Below, piece by piece: positions 7,297-17,100 of a stretch of DNA of 34,400 bases. Below the pieces are notes generated by a model. That model ran no database searches and was not told the DNA's origin. It worked only from the letters and a program-made list of their open reading frames with translations. The translations under genes and the position numbers were made by a program. Positions within the stretch are counted from its first letter, which is position 1; every line of letters starts with the position of its first letter. This stretch comes from Marine Group II euryarchaeote MED-G33 (GTDB taxonomy: Archaea > Thermoplasmatota > Poseidoniia > Poseidoniales > Thalassarchaeaceae): NCBI GenBank assembly GCA_949538655.1, contig CATISE010000078.1:1-34400 (forward strand), in the 5' to 3' direction.

Positions 7297-10074
7297 TCAC
7301 TCTTCCCCATCGTCAACTTGTTCTTGTTGTGCGGCTTCGAATTCTTCGCGATCAATGACCCCATCTTGATTGGTGTCCATCGAATCAAAATCATCCTCCT
7401 CGTCAATCAATTCAGAGGGTAATCGTGCTGTGAAAATAATCTCATCAACAAATCCGTCTTTGTCTTTGTTTCTTAGTTCCATGACTCTAGTTCCCTTGGT
7501 TGCCTTTCCTGTTGTTTCCTTTGTTTGGTCGGCCCGAACTCGAATCATCATACCTTTTCCAGTCAAGATGAAGAGTTGGTCCCCTAAGTCCGGAATGGTG
7601 TGAACACGTACAATTTCATCATCATCGCCAAGTTTCATGGTTGCTACTCCGCCTGCGCCACGGTTCGTCTTTCGATATCCATCTCTCTCTTGTTTGGTTT
7701 CACCGGTTTTCAAGTCGATGACCGGTTCGCCATCTTCGCCGATAATCGGGTGCATTTCACCATCGCCAAGACGGCTACGTTTGGCCATTCCATATTTAGA
7801 GAGGGTAAGGACTTGTGTTTCCTCATTTGAAGTGGCAATCATGCCGACAACAGCATCATTTTCTTTGAGGTTCATACCACGCACACCAGCTGTCACTCTA
7901 CCTTGGACCTTGACCGTAAATCCAGTAGATCCATCTGGTAATTGCTTTGTTTGACTTGGCTTGAACCTACATGCTCGTCCATTCTTTGAGACGAGTACAA
8001 CATGGTCATCATCTGTTGCTTCACGAACAGCAACCAGTGTATCGGTTTCAGTCTTGAATTTCAGAGCAAATTTACCATTCCGATTGATTCGTGTATAATC
8101 TTCCAGTTTTGATCTCTTTACAACGCCTTCATGTGTTGCGAAAATTAGGTAGTGCCCTTCTGGATTCTCTTGTAATTCTTTAGAAATAGGCAGTATTGTA
8201 ACTACACTTTCATCTTCGCGCAATCTCTCAATCAGGTTTCTGATGTGACTTCCTCGGCTGTGGCGACTCCCTTGCGGAGTCTCCCATGCCTTGAGCCCAT
8301 AGACGCGCCCCTGGTCAGTGAAAATGAGTAACCGATCTTTGCTGAAGCAAGTCAGAATTGATTTTGGGAAATCCTCATCTTTTGTGGTAACGCCCTTCAG
8401 CCCCTTGCCGCCGCGATTCTGAACCCGGAATGCTTCAGCAGGAAGATGTCTGATGTAATTGTCTTCGGATAGAGAGATGACAATAGCTCGCTCTTCGACC
8501 AGGTCTTCTCTGTCCATTGAGAGTGGCATTGGGTCAATGTCAGTACGACGCTCATCGCCGTGTTTTTCGACCATTTCATCTAATTCATTCAACAGAATTT
8601 CCAATTGTCGGCTACGGCTCCCCAGAATTGAATTGTATTCTGTGATGTCAATTTTCAATTCGTTGAATTCATCGTCTACTTTCTGAGTATCCATCTTTGA
8701 GAGTTGATACAGACGACGTTCAGCGATGGCCTTCGCTTGTGGTTCTGAGAAGTCAAAGGCTGAGAGTTTGCCAAATGTGACTTCACCACGAAGAATTTGT
8801 TCAAAGTGGTCACGACTATCCGCACCTTTACCGGCAGCCACAATATCATCAATTCGGGCTTGTGCCTTGACCAATCCTTCTAGCACGTGAGCACGAGCTT
8901 CTGCCTTGGCAAGATCGAATTGAGTTCGTCTGCGAATAACTTCTTCTCGGTGTCGAACGTAAGCGTGTAAGATTACGGGCAGGGTCAACTGCACGGGCTC
9001 TCGATTGATGATTCCCATCATGTTGGCCGAATATGATTCTTGCAATCGACTGGAACGGTATAATTGATTCAGAACAGCATGAGGGTCTGCATTCTGTTTG
9101 ATTTCAATCACCACACGAATCCCTTCCTTGCTGGATTCATCTCGAATATCTCGGATTCCTTTGACGGTTTCTTTACTCACAAGTTCGGCTATTGCTTCCA
9201 GCATTGCTGCTTTCTTGACCTGGTATGGGATTTCGGTGACGACAATACGCTTTCCGTTACCATCATCATGGACTTCACATTGTGAACGGATGTGGAACCG
9301 TCCATGGCCGGTTTCATACATGTCTCGAATGCCATCTATGCCATGTATTGTCGCACCAGTGGGGAAATCGGGGCCCTTTAGGTGTTGCATATATTCTCCA
9401 ATATCGATAGTGGGGGGCGTTTCAGGATCGCCATTTTCATCACCTTCTTCCATTATCCGTCCCACGTGTAGGTGGACAGCAGAAGCAACCTCTGGGAGGT
9501 TATGTGGGGGTATTTTTGTCGCCATTCCAACCGCGATACCGTCGCTTCCGTTGAGGAGGAGGTTGGGTAGCCTGGCTGGGAGTACTTCTGGTTCCTGTTC
9601 GGAGTCATCAAAATTCGGTTGGAAATTGACAGTATCTTTTTTGATATCTTCAAGCATATGCTTGGACAATCGATCAAGTCGACTTTCTGTATATCGCATT
9701 GCGGCAGGGGGGTCGCCGTCAATACTACCGAAATTGCCTTGACCATCTACAAGTGGATAGCGAAGACTGAAATCTTGTGCCATTCGAACCATTGTGTCAT
9801 AGATTGACTGGTCGCCATGAGGGTGATATTTACCCATCACTTCACCAACGGAGCGTGCTGATTTCGAATAGGAGCGGTCAGATGTATGTCCTGCTTCGTG
9901 CATCCCGTAGAGGACACGCCGATGAACAGGTTTCAATCCATCTCGAACCTCTGGTAATGCACGTCCGATGATGACAGACATTGCATAATTGATGTACGAT
10001 ATACGCATTTCATCATCGACAGTATGTCGAACTTGGTTATCGGTTGGGTTTGCTGGTAATTCATCATCACTCAT
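7297..10074 (-). CDS. gyrA: DNA gyrase subunit A with C-terminal EF-hand
   Basis: A 925-residue GyrA, the DNA-cleaving and wrapping subunit that with GyrB introduces negative supercoils. Visible are the winged-helix region with GRALPEVRDGLKPVHRR (about 37-53), the active-site tyrosine in MRYTESRL (Tyr128), the coiled-coil and gate region, and a C-terminal propeller with a GyrA box QNRGGKG (552-558), which marks gyrase rather than topoisomerase IV. The quinolone-site segment reads GDQSIYD, with Gln where E. coli has Ser83. Unusually the protein ends in an acidic linker and a canonical EF-hand loop DTNQDGVIDREE (900-911). It starts 9 bases after gyrB, with GAGGTGAT as ribosome site overlapping the gyrB stop. 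Bacterial-type gyrase in this archaeal group is generally explained by old transfer. Confidence 0.97.
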   Translation of the reverse strand: MSDDELPANPTDNQVRHTVDDEMRISYINYAMSVIIGRALPEVRDGLKPVHRRVLYGMHEAGHTSDRSYSKSARSVGEVMGKYHPHGDQSIYDTMVRMAQDFSLRYPLVDGQGNFGSIDGDPPAAMRYTESRLDRLSKHMLEDIKKDTVNFQPNFDDSEQEPEVLPARLPNLLLNGSDGIAVGMATKIPPHNLPEVASAVHLHVGRIMEEGDENGDPETPPTIDIGEYMQHLKGPDFPTGATIHGIDGIRDMYETGHGRFHIRSQCEVHDDGNGKRIVVTEIPYQVKKAAMLEAIAELVSKETVKGIRDIRDESSKEGIRVVIEIKQNADPHAVLNQLYRSSRLQESYSANMMGIINREPVQLTLPVILHAYVRHREEVIRRRTQFDLAKAEARAHVLEGLVKAQARIDDIVAAGKGADSRDHFEQILRGEVTFGKLSAFDFSEPQAKAIAERRLYQLSKMDTQKVDDEFNELKIDITEYNSILGSRSRQLEILLNELDEMVEKHGDERRTDIDPMPLSMDREDLVEERAIVISLSEDNYIRHLPAEAFRVQNRGGKGLKGVTTKDEDFPKSILTCFSKDRLLIFTDQGRVYGLKAWETPQGSRHSRGSHIRNLIERLREDESVVTILPISKELQENPEGHYLIFATHEGVVKRSKLEDYTRINRNGKFALKFKTETDTLVAVREATDDDHVVLVSKNGRACRFKPSQTKQLPDGSTGFTVKVQGRVTAGVRGMNLKENDAVVGMIATSNEETQVLTLSKYGMAKRSRLGDGEMHPIIGEDGEPVIDLKTGETKQERDGYRKTNRGAGGVATMKLGDDDEIVRVHTIPDLGDQLFILTGKGMMIRVRADQTKETTGKATKGTRVMELRNKDKDGFVDEIIFTARLPSELIDEEDDFDSMDTNQDGVIDREEFEAAQQEQVDDGEE

Positions 10075-10083
10075 TCTATCACC

Positions 10084-12075
10084 TCAAACATCCACATCGG
10101 CCTCCGCCGCATGCCGTTCAATGAACGCTCTTCGATCTGGTACGTCATCACCCATCAATGTCTCAAATAGCGCTGAAGTTTCACCATCATCGCTGAAGTC
10201 ATTCGCCGTCACTTTCAGTAAAGTTCGCTTTTCTGGATCCATCGTTGTAGTCCACAATTGGTCGGGATTCATTTCACCGAGACCCTTGTATCGCTGGATG
10301 CCGATTTTAGCATCGGGCTTGTCCACCAAGAACTCTGCAATGATGCTGTCTCTCTCGGGATCTGTGTATGCATATTTCGAAGTTCTCCCACGGGTGACCA
10401 TGTAAAGTGGAGGTTGTGCAATAAACACATTTCCAGATTCGATTGCAGGTCTCATGAAGCGCCACATGAATGTCAAAATCAGTGTACGAATGTGAGCACC
10501 GTCAACATCTGCGTCAGTCATGATGATGATTTTTCCATAGCGAAGCTTTTCGACATTGAAAAACGTCTCAGATTCAGCCAGTGATTCTTCTCCTTCGGCC
10601 AATTCAGGTGGGTTCCCCACACCAGCGCCAAGTGCTTTGATCATTGTCTGAATTTCGTTATTTTGGTACACCTTTGCTTGATTTCGCAGTTGCCGTTCTA
10701 CGTTGAGAATTTTACCACGTAGGGGCAAAATCGCTTGAGTTCGTCGGTCCCGACCAGTCTTTGCCGAACCGCCAGCAGAGTCACCTTCGACAATGTAAAT
10801 CTCACATTCTTCGGGCTTTCGACTTTGGCAATCTGCGAGTTTCCCTGGCAAACCACCGCCTTCAAGGACACCTTTCCTCCGCGTAAGATCACGTGCTTTA
10901 CGAGCAGCCTCGCGAGCTTTGCTGGCGAGAACCGCTTTGTCGATTACAAGCTTAGCAATAGATGGATTTTCTTCAAAGTGTTCGCCCAATTTCTCATTGA
11001 CAATACTCTCGACGATTCCAGCGACCTCGTTGGAAACCAGTTTGTCTTTGGTTTGGCTTGAGAATGAAGGATCTGGGTGTTTGATGCTGATGACGACCGC
11101 AATACCTTCTCGAACATCGTCTCCGGATAACTTGTCCACGTTTTTCAGTAGGTTTCGACTTTTAGCGTAGCGATTGAGTGACCCTGTTAGTGCACTCCTA
11201 AGACCTGACAAGTGAGTGCCTCCATCGCGATTTCGAATGATATTCGTGTAACACTGAATCACCTCGTTGTAGGCGTCAGACCATTGGAGGGCCAATTCTA
11301 CGTGAATTTCTCCATCTTCAATCTCCCTCATGCCCTTGATGTAAACAACTTCGGCATGAATGGGGTTTCGGCGCTCATTGAGTTGTTTGACGAATTCAGA
11401 GATGCCACCATCATATTGATGTTCGACGATTTCTGCAGATTTACCACGCTGATCTACAATGGTAATTTTCAGCCCCGCATTCAGAAACGCAGTTTCTCGA
11501 AGTCTGGTATTGAGTATATCATAATCAAACTCGGTCACGGTTGTAAAAATTTCTAAATCGGGCTTGAATGTAATTGCCGTCCCTGTTGATTTGCTCACAC
11601 CAACTTCTTCCAAGCGACCCTGTGGTTCTCCACGGGCATAGGTTTGCTCGTACAACTTCCCATCACGCTGGATTGTCATTTTGAGCCATTCGGATACCGC
11701 ATTCACTGCAGAAACTCCAACGCCGTGCAAACCACCTGATACCTTGTAGGATGAATTGTCAAATTTACCACCGGCGTGCAGTTTGGTCATGATGACTTCC
11801 GCTGCACTGATACCAAACTCTGAGTGTTTCCCGACAGGAATCCCTCGTCCATGGTCAACAATCGTAACGGAACCATCCTTTTGGAGGACGATTTCAACTG
11901 CATCACAATAGCCAGCCAGGTGTTCGTCGACCGCATTGTCAACAACTTCCCAAATACAGTGGTGGAGTGCAGAACCATCGTGTGGGTCTCCTAGATACAT
12001 TCCTGGGCGTTTACGGACTGCTTCCAACCCTTCTAGGACTTGGATACTGTCTGCTTTGTAATCTGAATCACTCAT
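10084..12075 (-). CDS. gyrB: DNA gyrase subunit B
   Basis: A 663-residue GyrB, the ATPase subunit of gyrase. The GHKL ATPase has the catalytic Glu43 in WEVVDNAVDE, VDHGRGIP (Asp74), and the lid SGGLHGVGVSAVNA. The transducer domain follows, then the TOPRIM domain with YIVEGDSAGGSA (Glu430) and the metal-binding MTDADVDGAHI (Asp521, Asp523), and the tail QRYKGLGEMN. Length is about that of the short bacterial form, without the large insert of E. coli. A small acidic insert sits near residues 491-502. It is followed at once by gyrA. Upstream lies a perfect hairpin (12103-12127); no convincing TATA box at the leaderless distance was found, so a leader of some 50 bases is likely. Confidence 0.97.
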   Translation of the reverse strand: MSDSDYKADSIQVLEGLEAVRKRPGMYLGDPHDGSALHHCIWEVVDNAVDEHLAGYCDAVEIVLQKDGSVTIVDHGRGIPVGKHSEFGISAAEVIMTKLHAGGKFDNSSYKVSGGLHGVGVSAVNAVSEWLKMTIQRDGKLYEQTYARGEPQGRLEEVGVSKSTGTAITFKPDLEIFTTVTEFDYDILNTRLRETAFLNAGLKITIVDQRGKSAEIVEHQYDGGISEFVKQLNERRNPIHAEVVYIKGMREIEDGEIHVELALQWSDAYNEVIQCYTNIIRNRDGGTHLSGLRSALTGSLNRYAKSRNLLKNVDKLSGDDVREGIAVVISIKHPDPSFSSQTKDKLVSNEVAGIVESIVNEKLGEHFEENPSIAKLVIDKAVLASKAREAARKARDLTRRKGVLEGGGLPGKLADCQSRKPEECEIYIVEGDSAGGSAKTGRDRRTQAILPLRGKILNVERQLRNQAKVYQNNEIQTMIKALGAGVGNPPELAEGEESLAESETFFNVEKLRYGKIIIMTDADVDGAHIRTLILTFMWRFMRPAIESGNVFIAQPPLYMVTRGRTSKYAYTDPERDSIIAEFLVDKPDAKIGIQRYKGLGEMNPDQLWTTTMDPEKRTLLKVTANDFSDDGETSALFETLMGDDVPDRRAFIERHAAEADVDV

Positions 12076-12102
12076 TATTCCACTTCCTTATTTTTTAATG
12101 TC

Positions 12103-12127
12103 TGAGGACCCCCTATGGGGGTCCTCA
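12103..12127. promoter_or_regulatory. perfect hairpin between gyrB and aroD
   Basis: An 11-base stem (TGAGGACCCCC) with a 3-base loop and its exact complement, 28 bases before the gyrB ATG. Neither side is followed by a T-run, and both flanking genes point away, so it is not an ordinary terminator. It could be a leader hairpin in the gyrB mRNA or a protein-binding site. Confidence 0.6.
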
Positions 12128-12304
12128 TTGGATGTTCATAGGTTGTCTGTCGGGGTTATTGAATGATTCGCTAAAAAAGCCTGAAAAGCACCATTTTACG
12201 CACCCTTGGGAGAACCCAAAAATGTACACGTTCGGGCCATAAATAGGCGAAGAAACACGGTGTCAAAAATCACACAATCAGGTGCACGAATCTAGCGCAA
12301 TACG

Positions 12305-12310
12305 ATTAAA
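12305..12310 (+). promoter_or_regulatory. possible TATA box for aroD
   Basis: ATTAAA is centred about 27 bases before ATG 12335, which would give a leaderless transcript. A stronger-looking CATAAATA at about 12239-12246 would imply a leader of about 65 bases with no ribosome site, so I prefer the nearer one. Confidence 0.35.
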
Positions 12311-12334
12311 CAGGGAGTGCGGGTCCCCGGCTCG

Positions 12335-13132
12335 ATGACTGAGACCGAAATCTGCGTATCTTTGCGTGGCCACAGTGTGGGCGACATGATTCGTGATGCC
12401 AGCCGGGCGACAGCAGCTGGTGCGGATTTGGTCGAAGTTCGCTTCGATAATTTGTATGTCAATCGGATTGAAGTCGACCCCATCGTAACCAAGGGTTCAG
12501 ATGGTGAAGAAACCATCGAAAAGCAACCACCTATTATGGAAAATCGTCCCATTGAAGAAGTCGATGTGGAATCGTCGATTCAAACCCTTAAAGATGGCAT
12601 TCAGATTCCTGTGATTTTCACATGCCGATCTACTGGTGAAGGTGGCTACTTCCATGGTGAAGAAAAGACACGGATTTCGATTTTGAATACAGCGATTGAG
12701 AGTGGTGTGAGCTGGATTGATCTTGAGATTTCAATCGATACGAAATCTCGTAAGGCTCTGGTTGAGGCTTGTAGTGATTCGACATCGATTATCGCCTCTA
12801 ACCATTCTATGGCTGCCAATTCGTCTGAAGAAATTATTGATTTTGTCAAGGAAAATGCGGATGCTGGTTCAATCATTAAGTGCTGTTATCGGGGTGTTGA
12901 ACACGCGCACAGTTTGCATATCTTTGAGGCGGCATACAGCCTCTCTGGTGGCGATACACGCGTCGCTCTCATGGGTCTGGGGCCTGGTGGGGACTGGACT
13001 CGAATACACGCACCTCTCCTCAAACAAGCATTGGTTTACACCACGCTTGACAGGGATTATGCTTTGGTCAAGCGAGGCCAAGTCAATATCAACGACTTGC
13101 GAACGGCTTGGGGCGTCCTAGAATACGAGTGA
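12335..13132 (+). CDS. aroD: 3-dehydroquinate dehydratase, type I
   Basis: A 265-residue class I dehydroquinase, which removes water from 3-dehydroquinate to give 3-dehydroshikimate in the shikimate pathway, through a lysine Schiff base. The TIM-barrel landmarks are present: LVEVRFD (Glu34, Arg36), IFTCRS (Arg98), the catalytic His157 in SNHSM, and the Schiff-base Lys182 in SIIKCCYR, followed by MGLGPGG near the end. It is slightly longer than usual because of an acidic insert at about 45-80. ATG 12335 is preferred to GTG 12317 because family proteins begin near EICVSL and a TATA-like box stands at the right distance. Its TGA directly touches the stop of the convergent gene at 13133. No other aromatic-pathway gene is nearby. 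Confidence 0.9.
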   Translation: MTETEICVSLRGHSVGDMIRDASRATAAGADLVEVRFDNLYVNRIEVDPIVTKGSDGEETIEKQPPIMENRPIEEVDVESSIQTLKDGIQIPVIFTCRSTGEGGYFHGEEKTRISILNTAIESGVSWIDLEISIDTKSRKALVEACSDSTSIIASNHSMAANSSEEIIDFVKENADAGSIIKCCYRGVEHAHSLHIFEAAYSLSGGDTRVALMGLGPGGDWTRIHAPLLKQALVYTTLDRDYALVKRGQVNINDLRTAWGVLEYE

Positions 13133-14101
13133 TTACCCTTGAGGGGGTGCAGGTTGTACTGGGGTTGGGTTCTCCCTCTCAGGTGCTGTATCGAGGTGTG
13201 GCATCAAATCCCCACCTCCGGACTCGACTACATCCAATCCAGCCTTCATGTAACGATGGTGTACGAGGAACGGGGCTGCAAGAATCCCGATTAATCCCCC
13301 ACAACAGACCATGGACACAGTCCAGTTTGGAAGGGAGAATCTCTCTTCGACTTGTATGGTTAAATCAACACTAAAATTCGATTCTTGTGATTTGGAATCG
13401 TAATCTCGAATGTTGTCCCATGATTCAATCATCAGGAACATCGGGTCGGCACCTACTGCATCTGTCTCCCAAATCGAATAACTTCGCTCTTCATGATCTA
13501 GTGCAACGGCAAAATCGACTTGACTTAATTTCTCATAAGAATGGACGTCTCTGAATGGGTGCCAAAGTATTAGATTTTGCAGCCAGGGTGAAGAATGCGC
13601 AATATCATCCCGCATTCCACCCCATTCATTGTGCCTCGAATTATAATCCCATTCATACCGTTCATAATCATCTTCTTGCATCAAATATACATCTGCAATT
13701 GGATCTTGATCAAATTCTGTGAGTGGCTGTAGGTTAACTGAAACCGTGTATTTCCAGCCAGTTGTGAGGTGCATTCGTAAGCCCACCGCAGTATCGTTGT
13801 AGAGCACAAATGACGTACTGAATGTAGTGCGGAGGGGACATAAATCTTGGACCATGTATTCAGGTCCTGTATTGTCTCCAAAACCCCAGTCATCATCTTC
13901 ACCGTAATCGCCTACTGAGGTCATATTGAATTGTTCAATCGACCACTCGTCGATGGGCATTCCAACTTGGCAAGTAGGCGCTTGTTGAGCTGATGCCTCT
14001 GGTGCAATTTGAATTCCAGTTTCGTATGAAATTGCTGTGAGTAAAGGTAGGAGTAGCATTGCGACAGCAACGGTGGAACTAACCCGCCTAACACCCGTCA
14101 C
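13133..14101 (-). CDS. membrane-anchored secreted protein, unknown
   Basis: A 322-residue protein not matched to a known family. It has a signal peptide (VAVAMLLLPLLTAIS ... ASA) after which Gln-Gln-Ala would become the N-terminus, an extracytoplasmic domain rich in Asp, Tyr and Trp (residues about 40-260), a membrane helix (TVSMVCCGGLIGILAAPFLV) and a Pro-rich cytoplasmic tail. The GTG start at 14101 has GGTGAT a few bases upstream, which also contains the stop of the previous gene, so it is co-translated with the metalloprotease at 14106-18266 and may be its partner. Its predicted N-terminal Gln makes it a possible substrate for the cyclase at 18351. Confidence 0.7.
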   Translation of the reverse strand: MTGVRRVSSTVAVAMLLLPLLTAISYETGIQIAPEASAQQAPTCQVGMPIDEWSIEQFNMTSVGDYGEDDDWGFGDNTGPEYMVQDLCPLRTTFSTSFVLYNDTAVGLRMHLTTGWKYTVSVNLQPLTEFDQDPIADVYLMQEDDYERYEWDYNSRHNEWGGMRDDIAHSSPWLQNLILWHPFRDVHSYEKLSQVDFAVALDHEERSYSIWETDAVGADPMFLMIESWDNIRDYDSKSQESNFSVDLTIQVEERFSLPNWTVSMVCCGGLIGILAAPFLVHHRYMKAGLDVVESGGGDLMPHLDTAPERENPTPVQPAPPQG

Positions 14102-14105
14102 AACA

Positions 14106-17100
14106 TCACCGCCGGCGCCTACTGGTCACAGGCCGCACATAACCTGAATCCTTGCTGCGCCGGTCATCCTTCGTCAAATGACCTGGTTTGGGTGGCGGGG
14201 CGTGTTGATCCATGCCCAAAATTCCACCTTCGGTGTGAACTTCTGTAACGTCGTAGGTGCTGGCTGCTTGCTCGGCTTCGACTTCAATTTCTTCAGGTTC
14301 TCGCATGACCAACCAACCGAGGGTAAGGACCAGTGCGATTAGAATGATGATGTACAAACTTCCAGAATCTGATGACGGCAGCAAATCTTTCCATGACAGA
14401 TCGCCCAATGCTTCGTCTTCTGAATCGGGATCTCGAACGATGAGGTCATAGGTTTCAATCACACAGACATCGGTATCGTCACAGACCTTCAATCGGATGA
14501 CATATTCACCCGATTCATTCCACTGTGCATCGTTTCCACGGCCTTCACGGACATTTGGATTCGTGACCCAATCGTCATTGAAATTACCGTTTTCATCCTC
14601 ATCAACACTGTCGTCAACATCCCACCAGTAGGTGAGGATACTGTTGAGTAGTGTATCTTGATCGTTATCAGAAATTCCATCATTGTCACTGTCGATCATC
14701 GCATCTTCGTCACGCCAAGCAAGCATTCCAGAATCCATATCCGAATCGATTGCATAGGCTTCGATGATGTTCAAATTTTCACTGTATGTGGTCCCATCAC
14801 CAATGACATGGTCGGAGAGGATGGATGGGGCGCTTGAGACCCAGATTCCAATCGTTGTTGAATTGCTATCTCCTGTGCCATAACCATCTCGAACGGTTAG
14901 GGTCACCGTGTAGTATCCCGGTTGCTCGAAAACATGCCATGCATCGTTTACATGCGATGGTGGGGATGCATCTCCCCAATTCCATGTGGTGTCGACAATA
15001 CCATTCCAGTCAGGAGCATTTTGGTCAGGGTTTAGCATTCCATCGTAGGCAACATCCATGTCTCTCGAACCGTCCGATGAGAATCGCAAAGCAGTCCCCG
15101 GTGCGACGAAAATATCACCTGAATCGGTAAACGTCCGTCGCCATGTGTAGACTGAAAAATCGGACCCGGGCACTGTGACAATCATCTCATTGAGCCAAGC
15201 CTCATGGACAGAAAGAACTGGCATTGGGAGTGGGTTTGCGATATGGATGGTGTAACTCTTTGGCAAGGAATCTAATCCTCTTTCATCGGTGACCACCAAT
15301 GTGACAGTGTAAACGCCAGGTTCAGTGAACACATGGTTGACCTGATTGTTGGGTGGAATCGCATCTTCAATCCCAGAAATGGTCCAGTTGTGAGTCATAT
15401 TCCCTGTGTTTCCATCCGGGTCAAATGATGAGGATAGGAACGAGTACATCGTGTTGGTCGTACCATCATTGGGGCGCGGGAAAATAGCCACAGGTCGTTG
15501 GTTCAACACCTCGACACGTAGCACGGTCCAACTCGTGTTTCCAGAATCATCTGTTGCGTAAATCGTGACATTCTTCCAGCCAGGGGTTTGCCAAGCAGGA
15601 GTGGGGTTGGCCTCCATAGTTTGGTTGTTCAAAAACGGTGAAGACATTGTGACAATACCACCATCAAAGTTGACGTGTTCATCGAACGACCATTGCGTGG
15701 TGACGATTGTTCCATCGTCGTCAGTAAATACGGTTGGCAGGTGTAGAGGTGTCAATGTCGATGTCTGCAAATCTTCGAACCAAACTTGCCGCGGGACTCG
15801 ATTCATCACCAAGATTGTGACAGACATGTTGGAAATGTGTGTTCCATCACCGACTTGGAGTGTCAAATTGTAAGGCGTTCCATTTGAAGAACCAACAGCC
15901 CATTCGTGAGATACTTCATAGAGACCTTGGCCACTGAGGATGGTTCCATCGCCAAAATTCCAAATAAAGTTCAATTGGTTCAGTGGTACATTGTCTTCAC
16001 TTCTCGCTGCAGAGAATTGCACTCTTTGGGATGTGAGGAGTGTGTAAGGGTCTGAAATTGAAGCTGGTGGCGAACCAACATCGATTCGAGGTGTTGGGGG
16101 TTCAGTGTCGTTGACACTGATTTGCCATGCCTGTATATCGCTAACACTACCGCCTTGATCGACAACGGTCAGTGTGACATTGTACATTCCGGGGTTTTGC
16201 CAAGAACGCATTGGGTCCTTCAAGCCAGAACCAGACAACCCATCGCCGAAATTCCAGTTGTAACCAACCGGGGTTTCGTTGTGTGAAAATGACTCATTGG
16301 TTAGCCCCAATCCCCAGAGATCGTAGCCCGCTCCGAAGAACTGTAAGGGCATCCAGGTCTGAGTTGCATTGGCAGCAGCACCACCTACGGCCACAGGTGC
16401 CATATTTTCCAAAGTTAGGGGTAGAGTGAGTGCTTCATCGACAATTTCACCGATTTGGTTTCGCATTGTGAAATGTAGTGTCCAATCACCATCCCATGGT
16501 GGTGTATACCAGATTGTTCGGTTGGTGAAACCGATCGGGATGGTATTGCCTGCCTCAAGTGAGAATTCAAGGGCGTCATGGAGGGTATTGTTTTCGTATG
16601 CCTTGACCTCAATGTCTAGAACTTCGTAAAACGCTGATGAGGTTACGTCAACAGTTGCTTCGACTGTATCGATTCCACCGTCTTCATCACGATCTGCTGT
16701 AATTTCCTGTGTAACGGTGATTTCAGCAGGCTGACTGATGATTCCAGCAGTTACATCGAAGGTGGCGATAGGGTATTCGCTCCCACCGGGGAATGCACAA
16801 TTTGGACTGGTGTAATCACAATCATCCACGCCACTTTCGTACCAAACGATGAGGTAAACATCATCGGTGACATTTCCAAAGCTGGGAATCAATGCTGTTC
16901 CGATTCCTGTAAATTCATCAAATCGCAATTGGTCCATCGACCAAGTCCCAGTTACTGCATCATGGGTCATCACCGTGGCTGCAAAACCCAACTCACTGGG
17001 CTGAATCATGATGTTCAAAGGTGCCCCCGTTCCATCCAAAAATCTGAATGCATGCACGCCCCAACCTTCGATATCCTGTGTTCCACTTTGCCACATTCCA

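Noticed and set aside
9098..9742. 214-residue plus-strand frame inside gyrA
   Set aside because: Lies opposite a conserved gyrA segment and reads as low-complexity Ser/Ile-rich protein; a shadow of the real gene.
12132..12242. Open frame of 36 codons between gyrB and aroD on plus
   Set aside because: No ribosome site or TATA box, no recognisable motif, overlaps nothing conserved by eye; fits chance.
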